Below the pieces are notes generated by a model. The model was not told where the DNA came from, did not search any database, and saw only the letters and a list, made by a program, of their open reading frames with translations. A stretch of 64,000 bases of DNA from Lachnospiraceae bacterium (GTDB lineage: Bacteria > Bacillota > Clostridia > Lachnospirales > Lachnospiraceae), in the NCBI GenBank assembly GCA_017449075.1, contig JAFSKG010000016.1, forward strand, positions 33,026 through 97,025, read 5' to 3'. Positions 25,310-33,517 of this stretch are shown here, piece after piece. Positions within the stretch are counted from its first letter, which is position 1, and each line of letters opens with the position of its first letter. The translations under genes and the position numbers were made by a program.

Positions 25310-25865
25310 TTCTATACCTCACTAAACTCAAAATGATTCCAAGCGCAATTGCTGAAAATATTAAAACAACTGAACTTATATTAATATCATATATTTCAAT
25401 AGCAAAAAAGATAATAGTAAATATCGAGAAAAGAAATATAATTAGTGGTTTATTGTCGGATTTTTTTACTTCACTTTTAATAAGATTGTAGGCTGCCCGT
25501 ATGATTATAATAGCCACTGCAATTCGAATTCCGAAAAATGCATTAGCTACTACTTTATATTTTAAGAAATCTTTTAAGTATGTAGCTATAATATAGATAA
25601 TTATAAGCGATGGCAATACAACACCAAGTGTCGCTACTATAGCCCCCATAATTTTTGATTTCTTATATCCCACATAGGTCGCCATATTGACTGCTATAGG
25701 TCCGGGCGTACTTTCTGCAACTGCAATAAGATTTACAAATTCATCATTTGTAATCCAATTTTTCTTATCAATGCACTCATCTTTAACAATGGATATCATT
25801 CCATATCCACCGCCAAAAGTGAAAAGACCGATTTTAAAAAAAGTTGTAAAGAGTTCCAGAATCAT
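25296..25865 (-). CDS. Chromate transporter-family subunit, first of a pair
   Basis: The 189-residue protein carries the same CHR motifs as its neighbour: FFKIGLFTFGGGYGMISI and ESTPGPIAVNMATYVGY, with about five or six membrane spans. The two proteins are homologous but clearly diverged, as expected of the inverted-topology partners of short-chain CHR transporters. The reading frames overlap by 14 bases, which favours balanced expression. The gene lies 11 bases below licD-like. Confidence 0.9.
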   Translation of the reverse strand: MILELFTTFFKIGLFTFGGGYGMISIVKDECIDKKNWITNDEFVNLIAVAESTPGPIAVNMATYVGYKKSKIMGAIVATLGVVLPSLIIIYIIATYLKDFLKYKVVANAFFGIRIAVAIIIIRAAYNLIKSEVKKSDNKPLIIFLFSIFTIIFFAIEIYDINISSVVLIFSAIALGIILSLVRYRNDIH

Positions 25866-25876
25866 TTTGATTTTAC

Positions 25877-26704
25877 TTATAATTTTTCAGCATAACCTTC
25901 ATGGTCATGAGTCTTTATTGGTTGCATATAGTTATCACCATACTCAATTTTTAAAACTCTATCATACTCTTTTGGTATATATAATTTCAAATTTTCAAAA
26001 TCTGTAAGCACATACTCATCAAATAACTGTGATTCAAATTGATATCCAGGATACTCAGGAGACCAAGAAGTGCAATAATATCTATTTGTCTTACCAGTAT
26101 ATTCTTTAGCATAGTTATCATGAAGTTTGCATAAAGATTTGATGCTATATAATTTGCCAATTAACGACAAAACTTTGATTGCAAGTTTTTCTTTAAATCC
26201 ATACTTAACGTATTTTATATCATGTCTCTTTGACATAGCGAGACCAAACACCACTTGTTGCTTTAACACATATATTCTATTTGCAAATTTTGATTTTGGT
26301 ATATTGTCAAGCACAAATAAATCAAGAGTAGCGTAACTATATATACCATCATATAGTGTCTTACTAGCCACATCCTCTCTTACTCTTTCCTTCTTATAGA
26401 AAATACGCACATTGAAATCGAAAAATTCTTCTTTTTCTTCTGGATAGTATACTCCAACATAATCAGGCAATTCTGTTTTTTTTAAAATATGTATAAACTT
26501 ATCATACTCCACTCTCTTAAATATAATATCTACATCATCATCCCATTCTATAAAACCTTTTTCTCTTACGGCTCCAATTAGGCTTCCACAATCAAGAGAA
26601 TATTCTATCTTATTATCTAGACATAATTTATGCACATATTCAACTAAAAGAAGAATCTTCTTTTGTATATCAGTTAATTTTTTATTTTTAATGTCTTTAT
26701 TCAT
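25877..26704 (-). CDS. LicD-family phosphotransferase-like protein
   Basis: LicD proteins add phosphocholine or similar groups to surface glycans. The N-terminal nucleotidyltransferase-like core is clear: YSLDCGSLIGAVREKGFIEWDDDVDI, with the metal-binding aspartates in WDDDVD. Later family parts are YATLDLFVLDN and the C-terminal VLKIEYGDNYMQPIKTHDHEGY. The 275-residue length is usual. It follows a GT-C-like membrane protein, so the two may modify the same surface polymer. No choline uptake genes are seen. Confidence 0.9.
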   Translation of the reverse strand: MNKDIKNKKLTDIQKKILLLVEYVHKLCLDNKIEYSLDCGSLIGAVREKGFIEWDDDVDIIFKRVEYDKFIHILKKTELPDYVGVYYPEEKEEFFDFNVRIFYKKERVREDVASKTLYDGIYSYATLDLFVLDNIPKSKFANRIYVLKQQVVFGLAMSKRHDIKYVKYGFKEKLAIKVLSLIGKLYSIKSLCKLHDNYAKEYTGKTNRYYCTSWSPEYPGYQFESQLFDEYVLTDFENLKLYIPKEYDRVLKIEYGDNYMQPIKTHDHEGYAEKL

Positions 26705-26723
26705 TATTCTTTAAAGATGCTAT

Positions 26724-28229
26724 TTAATATAAAGCAGCATAGTTATTATTATCAATATCTTCATAAAGTATAATTGTATTTTCGCCAACATCTTCTTGTG
26801 GAATTTCACTAATGTCACTGACTAATATCATTGGTTTTCCAATATTGTTTATATCATATATTTTTAGTATGTTTTCAGCATAAAACTTAGTCATATCATA
26901 GTACTTGCTTATAATATATATCTTTTTATTATTCATTATATCTTCTAATCCATATTTACCAATTGTATTATCATAAATTGAATTGACCCTTATCATATCA
27001 ACTATACAATGAATTTTCGGAAAATATTTTCTATAGTTTAACTCAATAGGTATCCTAGTCACAAATGCCAAAGTCACAAGTAATATAGGCAATACTCTTA
27101 ACTTTTTTACTGTTAGCTTGCTCACAATAAATGAACACATATAAATTAGATACAACATTGATGCTGTGAAACTTACATATATAAATCTAAGTTCAACTCT
27201 TATTGTGACACTTGATGAACCAATACATACTGCTATGAAAGATAAAAATATTAAATCAGCAGCCACATACTTCATTTCTTGTTTATTCATTATTCTAAGT
27301 ACTATATACCACAATATAACTATAAATATCAAAGCTATAGACACTAGTAATAAATATTTGGAAACTGTATTTGGCAAGCTAACAAAATCAATTCCATATA
27401 AGTACTCAGGGCCAATATTGATGCCAAAAATAAACGCAACCTGTATAAAGCAATACTTAATACATTCTGCTATACTAAAAGTATCTTCCACATAAGTTCC
27501 ACCAGTTCCAGCTGGCAGTACCTTCCCTATGGCAATGTACCTTATAAAACATATGAGCAATATTTCTAAGATAAAAACAATCAGCGACACTACTTTAGTC
27601 TTGCTAATTAGTTTATCTCCTTTGGCAGTAAATATAGCAATTACAATAGGTGCCGCAGTACACAAAAATCTTTCATGAGTAAATGAGACAATTAAAAAAA
27701 GAAAAAATATAATTATAGTATTCTTTAGATTGTTATCATATTTTTCTTCTATAGCACCAGATAGTTTAAGGCAATAGAAAAGTATCATAAGTGCTAACAA
27801 CAATGCCGTAGATTCTAAAGAACCTATACCTTGGCCAATTTGATAATATGCATAATGCGACAAAATATATAACGAAGATATTAATAGTGATAATATATGA
27901 TTTTTACTTAACCTTTTTGAAAAATGATATATAAATAATGCAATTAGCGAATTATAAACTTTATTTATAATAGACAATTTCATCGGATTTGTTCCAATGA
28001 TTACATAAAATATATATTGTATAGTTTCAAAAATAGGTCGATATCTGCTAGCCTCATAAAACTTAAATGCAAAATCAAACAAGTTTAGTCCCCTAAACCA
28101 CGACCAGTGATATAGGTCATCCATATAAAATGCTTTTAACACTAAATCCTTATTGATGTAAAAACATAGCGCTAATAGAAGCACAAATACTAATACATAC
28201 TCTACTACTTTTTTTAATACATTTTTCAT
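26724..28229 (-). CDS. Polytopic membrane protein, GT-C glycosyltransferase-like
   Basis: The 501-residue protein has about eleven predicted membrane helices and a soluble C-terminal portion of about 90 residues. The first outside loop contains MDDLYHWSW, which resembles the acidic motif that GT-C glycosyltransferases use in this position, and is followed by RYRPIFETIQY. No known family can be named with certainty. Its place between coaW and licD-like, with gaps of 4 and 19 bases, suggests a role in surface glycan assembly. Confidence 0.7.
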   Translation of the reverse strand: MKNVLKKVVEYVLVFVLLLALCFYINKDLVLKAFYMDDLYHWSWFRGLNLFDFAFKFYEASRYRPIFETIQYIFYVIIGTNPMKLSIINKVYNSLIALFIYHFSKRLSKNHILSLLISSLYILSHYAYYQIGQGIGSLESTALLLALMILFYCLKLSGAIEEKYDNNLKNTIIIFFLFLIVSFTHERFLCTAAPIVIAIFTAKGDKLISKTKVVSLIVFILEILLICFIRYIAIGKVLPAGTGGTYVEDTFSIAECIKYCFIQVAFIFGINIGPEYLYGIDFVSLPNTVSKYLLLVSIALIFIVILWYIVLRIMNKQEMKYVAADLIFLSFIAVCIGSSSVTIRVELRFIYVSFTASMLYLIYMCSFIVSKLTVKKLRVLPILLVTLAFVTRIPIELNYRKYFPKIHCIVDMIRVNSIYDNTIGKYGLEDIMNNKKIYIISKYYDMTKFYAENILKIYDINNIGKPMILVSDISEIPQEDVGENTIILYEDIDNNNYAALY

Positions 28230-28233
28230 AAAA

Positions 28234-29094
28234 CTAATAATTTTTCCTTAACTTTAACAAATAATACTCCCAAGCACCTATCACTATAGCATATTCTGCG
28301 TCTTCAACAAAAATCACTTCGTTCTTTGTATAATCTGCAATTCTTCTTATGCAGTTTTTCACATAGTCATCAGTGACCATTGTCCCAATAAAAATCGATG
28401 GTTGTTTGTTATTGATTGATTTTATAATCAACATTATATTCTCTAAAATCATATTGAGCACAGCAGCAATATAGTCATTTTTATTCGCTTTCTTTTGTAT
28501 GGCTGCAAAGTTTGCCGCTGTTATATCCGAAGTCATATTACCTATGTTGTCTTTACTTATATCACCTATCATCAAATCCACATGAGACTTATTTCCATTT
28601 TTAGCCATTTCAATCAAAGTTTTAAAATTAATTATCACTTTATTGTCACACTCCACATCCGACAATATGGCACTTCCAAGTCCAACAAGTGTACCTCCAC
28701 CAAGTCCTGTGCCACCTATTCTCTCAACTCTTTTCAAATCACTATAGATTATAGTGGTTCCAGTACCAATTGACACTATATTTGCCTTATCAAGTTTTGA
28801 AAGAATTATTCCTCCATAGGCAATAGCATTAAACTCATCTATCTTTATAATTTCAATTTCTTCAAATCTGTCTTCAAGATAAGAACTTCCGGTTCCTGTT
28901 GCCAATATTTTTTCTATATTCTTTATATCAAGATTATATTTCTTTATTATTTCATAAATAAATATGGCAAAGTCAGTTGCAATGCTTCTTCCTTTGCCAA
29001 TAATTTCTATGTTTGCCTCTTTTTCATTTTCAGCAATATTTAAAACTAAATATTTAAAATTTGTACTTCCAAAATCAAATACCAATGTATACAT
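28234..29094 (-). CDS. coaW: Type II pantothenate kinase
   Basis: This ASKHA-fold kinase catalyses the first step of coenzyme A synthesis. The phosphate-1 motif is DFGSTNFKYLVLN, the central motif ATGTGSSYL, the catalytic region IKIDEFNAIAYGG with Glu-Phe, and the phosphate-2 motif SIGTGTTIIY followed by RIGGTGLGGGTLVGLG. The 286-residue length is close to staphylococcal CoaW. Type II enzymes are not feedback-inhibited by CoA. The start shares one base with the potC stop, so it sits where potD would be expected. Confidence 0.9.
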   Translation of the reverse strand: MYTLVFDFGSTNFKYLVLNIAENEKEANIEIIGKGRSIATDFAIFIYEIIKKYNLDIKNIEKILATGTGSSYLEDRFEEIEIIKIDEFNAIAYGGIILSKLDKANIVSIGTGTTIIYSDLKRVERIGGTGLGGGTLVGLGSAILSDVECDNKVIINFKTLIEMAKNGNKSHVDLMIGDISKDNIGNMTSDITAANFAAIQKKANKNDYIAAVLNMILENIMLIIKSINNKQPSIFIGTMVTDDYVKNCIRRIADYTKNEVIFVEDAEYAIVIGAWEYYLLKLRKNY

Positions 29095-29888
29095 TAGTCT
29101 ACCTCATTTCGATTTGAAACAAAGTTAGTAACAAGTAAAACTATAAGAACAATTAAAAACATTATAGTTGAAAGTGCATATAGAGAAGGATTCAAACCTC
29201 TTTTTACCTGAGCATATACAAGTGTAGATATGGTATTTATTCCCGCTCCTCTCGTAAAGTGAGTTATGATAAAATCATCTAAGCTCATAGTAACCGCAAG
29301 CATAAAACCACTCACAACTCCAGGCATAATCTCTGGCAATACAACTTTAAAAAATGCTTGTGAGCTAGTTGCGCCAAGATCTCTCGCAGCCTGATATTCA
29401 AGTTGCGATGCCCCCTTTAGTTTTGGCAATACTGACAAAATTACATATGGTAAATTAAATGTTATATGTGAGATCAACACTGTCTTAAATGAAAGTGAGG
29501 AAAAAAATGGTATTGCCTTACCCAAAACTATAAAGCAAAGCATAAGTGATATACCTGTAACTACATCCGCATTAAGCATGGGGATATTTGTTATACTCAT
29601 ATATATAGTTCTTTTTCTTCTTGACATATTGCTTATGGCAACTGCCGCCATAGTTCCGATTATAACTGCTATGATTGATGACAACAAAGCTATAAGTATT
29701 GTGTTTTGTAATGCCGAAACTATATTTCTATCTGAAAACATTTGCTGATACCATTTTAAAGAAAAACCGGTAAAATTTACTCTTGACTTAGAAGAATTAA
29801 ACGACAAAACCACCATTACCAATATTGGGACATAGGTAAATAATAGTATGAATGACAAATATGCATTTTTAATTATTTTTCTAAGCAT
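29094..29888 (-). CDS. potC: Spermidine/putrescine ABC transporter permease PotC
   Basis: The 264-residue protein has six predicted spans and the family start SFILLFTYVPILVMVVLSFNSS. The coupling-helix motif EYQAARDLGATSSQAFFKVVLPEIMPGV contacts PotA. The next motif SLDDFIITHFTRG is the PotC signature. It is adjacent to potB and overlaps coaW by one base. No substrate-binding protein gene follows, which is unusual for this operon. Confidence 0.93.
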   Translation of the reverse strand: MLRKIIKNAYLSFILLFTYVPILVMVVLSFNSSKSRVNFTGFSLKWYQQMFSDRNIVSALQNTILIALLSSIIAVIIGTMAAVAISNMSRRKRTIYMSITNIPMLNADVVTGISLMLCFIVLGKAIPFFSSLSFKTVLISHITFNLPYVILSVLPKLKGASQLEYQAARDLGATSSQAFFKVVLPEIMPGVVSGFMLAVTMSLDDFIITHFTRGAGINTISTLVYAQVKRGLNPSLYALSTIMFLIVLIVLLVTNFVSNRNEVD

Positions 29889-30715
29889 TAGATTAAATTA
29901 GACTCCTCATCTTTATCAGTAAATTTATTTGTTATTCCCATTACTATAAATATAAATATTATAAGCACTAAAGAAAGTCCTGACCCAAGATGCCAATTTG
30001 AAGTTGTTAAAAATTCTTGCTCTATTACATTTCCTATAAGTAAGAATAATCCCCCACCAAGCATATAAGATATAGCAACTGTAGTAAGTGCAGGTATGAA
30101 AACCATAGTTATACCCGAAACCATACCCGGTATACTTAATGGAAAAATAACTCTTGTAAATACTTGAATCTCACTTGCTCCTAGATCTCTTGCACCATTT
30201 AGTGTATCATCTTTTATTTTCATCAAAGCATTGTAAAGTGGCAAAATCATGAATGGCAAAAAATCATAAACCATTCCAAGAATGATTGCAATTTCTGTGT
30301 TTACAATATTTATTCCAGGTAATCCAAACTTTGCTAGGATTAAATTTATAACTCCTCTCTTTTCTATGAGAGTAAGCCATGCATAAATTCTTAAAAGTCC
30401 ATTCATCCACATAGGAAGTATAAATACATATACTACGAATGAAGACTTTTTCGTCTTACTATTTCTAAAAATAAGTGCAATCGGATATGCAAGTATTATA
30501 CATATGAGAGTACTTATAAATGCTAGTTTAAATGCCTGTAAAAAACTTTTTAAGTGAATGGGGTTAAAGAAACTAATAATATTATCCAAGGTAAAAGCAT
30601 TGGCATCATTTGTTAACCCATAATACACAACAAAAATAAGTGGGATTACGATAAATCCTATCATCCATATAGAATATGGTGCTGCTACTAATTTGTTTCT
30701 AAGTTTACTATTCAC
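29888..30715 (-). CDS. potB: Spermidine/putrescine ABC transporter permease PotB
   Basis: Six predicted spans, an N-terminal segment with MIGFIVIPLIFVVYYGLT, and the coupling motif GARDLGASEIQVFTRVIFPLSIPGMVSG define the PotB type. The gene overlaps potA and potC by one base each, so the three transporter subunits are translationally coupled. The 275-residue length is typical. Confidence 0.93.
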   Translation of the reverse strand: MNSKLRNKLVAAPYSIWMIGFIVIPLIFVVYYGLTNDANAFTLDNIISFFNPIHLKSFLQAFKLAFISTLICIILAYPIALIFRNSKTKKSSFVVYVFILPMWMNGLLRIYAWLTLIEKRGVINLILAKFGLPGINIVNTEIAIILGMVYDFLPFMILPLYNALMKIKDDTLNGARDLGASEIQVFTRVIFPLSIPGMVSGITMVFIPALTTVAISYMLGGGLFLLIGNVIEQEFLTTSNWHLGSGLSLVLIIFIFIVMGITNKFTDKDEESNLI

Positions 30716-31812
30716 TAATCTTCTGCCTCGTACTCAATTGGATCTATTGCTTCCTCATCTTCAGAAGTTGGTTTATTCATAATTTGAATATTTTGTGGTT
30801 CTACATACACGCCAACTTCTTTGCCTGGCTCATGCAAAATAGTAGAATGAACTAGCCATTCTTTACCATCATCAGTAACACAAAGCATCTCATACATTTC
30901 ACCTTTAAATATAACATGAGTCATTCTACCATGTAATATTGCTTTTTCACTATTAGGCGCTACAATCTCAACATCCTCTGGCCTTATAACTATATCAACA
31001 GCTTTATTTGTACCAAAGCCAGCATCTATACATTTAAACTTTTTACCTGAAATTTCTACTACATAATCTTCAATCATTTTTCCACCAACTATATTGCTGT
31101 CACCTATAAATGTAGCAACAAAAGCATTTTCAGGTTCATTATAAATTTGTTCTGGTGTTCCCATTTGCTGTATATAGCCTTGGTTCATTACAACTATTGT
31201 ATCAGACATGGTAAGAGCTTCTTCTTGGTCGTGAGTTACATAAATAAATGTTATGCCCAATTCGTTCTTCAATCTTATAAGCTCATACTGCATCTCTTGC
31301 CTGAGTTTTAAATCTAGTGCTCCTAGCGGTTCATCAAGAAGCAACAACTTTGGTTCATTAACTATAGCTCTTGCTATTGCAATTCTCTGTTGTTGACCTC
31401 CAGATAAAGCATCAATATCTCTTTTCTCATAACCTTCAAGGTTTACAAGTTTAAGTGCATACTTTATTTTATCATTGATATAATCTTTACTTTTCTTTTT
31501 AATTTTTAAACCAAAAGCAATATTCTCAGCCACATTCATATGTGGAAACAATGCATACTTTTGAAATACAGTATTGAGTTGACGTTTTTCTGGTGGCAAA
31601 TTGGTTATATCTTTGCCATCAAAAAAAACCTGTCCCTTATCAGGAGTTAAAAAGCCACCAATAATTCTAAGGGTGGTAGTCTTTCCACAACCTGATGGTC
31701 CAAGTAATGTAACAAAAGAATTCTCTTTAATAGAAAGGTTTAAGTCATCTAAAACTACTTCGTTATCAAAATACTTTGTAATATTAACTAAATCAATTAA
31801 TTTGTTTTCCAA
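30715..31812 (-). CDS. potA: Spermidine/putrescine ABC transporter ATPase PotA
   Basis: All ATPase motifs are intact: Walker [10 protein letters not shown] (38-46), Q-loop [13 protein letters not shown], signature LSGGQQQR, Walker [12 protein letters not shown] and H-loop [11 protein letters not shown]-terminal TOBE domain follows (IRPEDVEI), with an acidic tail. The start is a TTG at 31812, because the nearby ATG is out of frame; AGAGG lies ten bases upstream. A good promoter and a leader of about 50 bases with a small hairpin precede it. It heads the potABC-coaW-membrane protein-licD-chr run. Confidence 0.94.
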   Translation of the reverse strand: MENKLIDLVNITKYFDNEVVLDDLNLSIKENSFVTLLGPSGCGKTTTLRIIGGFLTPDKGQVFFDGKDITNLPPEKRQLNTVFQKYALFPHMNVAENIAFGLKIKKKSKDYINDKIKYALKLVNLEGYEKRDIDALSGGQQQRIAIARAIVNEPKLLLLDEPLGALDLKLRQEMQYELIRLKNELGITFIYVTHDQEEALTMSDTIVVMNQGYIQQMGTPEQIYNEPENAFVATFIGDSNIVGGKMIEDYVVEISGKKFKCIDAGFGTNKAVDIVIRPEDVEIVAPNSEKAILHGRMTHVIFKGEMYEMLCVTDDGKEWLVHSTILHEPGKEVGVYVEPQNIQIMNKPTSEDEEAIDPIEYEAED

Positions 31813-31871
31813 CTCATATTTACCTCTCAGGGAACATAAGTTCCTTCCTTCATAAAAGTTAGTGAAAATAT

Positions 31872-31900
31872 ATTATATAGTAAAATAATCCATTTATCAA
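31872..31900 (-). promoter_or_regulatory. Promoter of the potABC run
   Basis: The -35 TTGATA (31895-31900), a 17-base spacer and the -10 TATAAT (31872-31877) form a good sigma-A promoter overlapping the end of the upstream permease gene. The leader (about 50 bases) contains a hairpin at 31829-31846 (stem GAAC/GTTC core, loop ATAA) and an eight-codon frame ending just before the ribosome site. Confidence 0.82.
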
Positions 31901-32589
31901 GCACTAAATATAGTCGTCTTTTTAGCAACAGAAATCAATGCAAGCGCCAAAATCACACAAAAAGCTGCATATAAAAATGTCAAAAAGGCACTATTTAGTA
32001 AGCGATTTAAAAAATACAAAATTATGAGCGTCAATGCCACACCTAAAACGTAAGAAACTATGGTGGTGGCATTCTCATCTATAAATTTAGTAGAAATATG
32101 TAGGCATACGGATGAAAGTAGTATGGCATAACTAAGTATTATAATCAATAATCGCAACATCTTAATCACACCAAACCCACCAAAGTAAAACGAAATGACA
32201 ATAATTGGAAAGGCAGAAACAAGTAAAATTAAAAGTGTAGACAAACCCCTAAAATAAACTGCATATACAATGTCTCTTATACTAATCCTTACTGACAATA
32301 AATGTTCTATGATATTCTTTCTATACAAATCATTTAGTGATCGTGATAATAAAATAGGCGAAAACAAATCAATTATGACAAATAAAAGTATTATTGCAAT
32401 ATTATAAAATAGTCTTATCCGACTATAATCCAATTCACCATTTATATTTCCATTTGAAATAATAACATTTGCAAATATAAGCATTATAAGTGACAATATG
32501 GTATTTTGCACAATCAAATAAATGAGCAGTACTCTCTGCTTAACATACACTTCATTTAGTCTTTTAAATATTTTTGTAATGTTGCCCAT
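31897..32589 (-). CDS. ABC-2-like membrane protein of the two-component-linked complex
   Basis: The 230-residue protein has six predicted membrane helices spread over its length and a basic N-terminus (ITKIFKRLNEVYVKQR). The layout, six helices with a loop containing DLYRKNIIEHLLSVRISIRDIVYA between helices two and three, resembles ABC-2 permeases of the GldF type. It follows the degenerate ATPase gene with a one-base gap and ends the long minus-strand run. It probably forms the membrane channel or scaffold with the 749-residue exported protein. Confidence 0.75.
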   Translation of the reverse strand: MGNITKIFKRLNEVYVKQRVLLIYLIVQNTILSLIMLIFANVIISNGNINGELDYSRIRLFYNIAIILLFVIIDLFSPILLSRSLNDLYRKNIIEHLLSVRISIRDIVYAVYFRGLSTLLILLVSAFPIIVISFYFGGFGVIKMLRLLIIILSYAILLSSVCLHISTKFIDENATTIVSYVLGVALTLIILYFLNRLLNSAFLTFLYAAFCVILALALISVAKKTTIFSA

Positions 32590-32590
32590 A

Positions 32591-33517
32591 TTAGCCTTTT
32601 AGTCTTCCAAATAATTGTTCGAATCGTACTCTTTGCTTTTTGAACGAATAAACTTCTATATCATTATCAACCAATTCTTTCAATATGGCTGCTTCAACCT
32701 GATTCCTTGTATTAGAGTAAGTAATATTTGCAACAATTGAAAAGGAAATGATTTTATCATTATAGACAATATTTGTAACATCCGGATTCTTTTTCAACAC
32801 TTCTACAGCATCTTGCATCTTATCAATAACTTCCAATTCAATTTTATTACTGAGTTCTGCTTTCTTATACACATCTTCCTTTTTACCACAGGCAACAAGA
32901 TTTCCATTTTCTAATACAGCAAGATGAGTCACTATGCCCTCTATATGATTTAAACTCCGAGATGCAAATACTAATGTCTTTTTACCAATTAATCCTTTTA
33001 TATATTCAAGTAACTTTTCATTAAAATCTGCATTGTCACTAGAAAATAAATTATCAAATAATAGGATATCCGGATCATTTATCGATATTCTTATCAATTC
33101 AACTAATTTATAATTTTCATTATCAATTTGATCAAGACTTGTATACTTATATGACATAAGGGAAAACTTTCTCAACATATCATTTATATACGCATCCATC
33201 TCATCATTATTCTCTTTGCCATATATACTTCCATAAAAATTTAAATACTCATTTACTGTAATGTCAGGATCCTTCTCTCTTGTATCATGCAAAATATCTA
33301 TTTTACATTCACTTAAGTCATTGATATCAATTCCATTATATAATACTTCTCCATAATAGTTCTTGTAAGTACCTGTCAGCACTTTAAATATGGAACTCTT
33401 GCCAGAATTTTTATTTCCCAATATACACATTACAGCATTATCAGGTATATCAAATGATAACTCATTTAATATATCTATATTATTAATATTTAGTTTCAAA
33501 TTCTTAATTTCTATCAT
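32591..33517 (-). CDS. Degenerate ABC-type ATPase
   Basis: The fold is that of an ABC ATPase of the ABC-2/GldA type. Walker A is intact (GNKNSGKSS, 34-42). The remaining motifs are not. The Q-loop region reads DILHDTRE, the LSGGQ signature is replaced by DQIDNENYK (129-137), Walker B ILLFD has Asn156 in place of the catalytic Glu, and the H-loop His is replaced by Arg187 (ASRSLNHIE). It can therefore probably bind ATP but hardly hydrolyse it in the usual way. The C-terminal 100 residues resemble the accessory domain of GldA-like proteins. It overlaps the 749-residue gene by four bases. Confidence 0.85.
   Translation of the reverse strand: MIEIKNLKLNINNIDILNELSFDIPDNAVMCILGNKNSGKSSIFKVLTGTYKNYYGEVLYNGIDINDLSECKIDILHDTREKDPDITVNEYLNFYGSIYGKENNDEMDAYINDMLRKFSLMSYKYTSLDQIDNENYKLVELIRISINDPDILLFDNLFSSDNADFNEKLLEYIKGLIGKKTLVFASRSLNHIEGIVTHLAVLENGNLVACGKKEDVYKKAELSNKIELEVIDKMQDAVEVLKKNPDVTNIVYNDKIISFSIVANITYSNTRNQVEAAILKELVDNDIEVYSFKKQRVRFEQLFGRLKG

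Noticed and set aside
31829-31850. Hairpin between the ABC membrane protein and potA as a terminator
   Set aside because: The stem is short and no T run follows on either strand; it lies downstream of the potA promoter, so it belongs to the potA leader.
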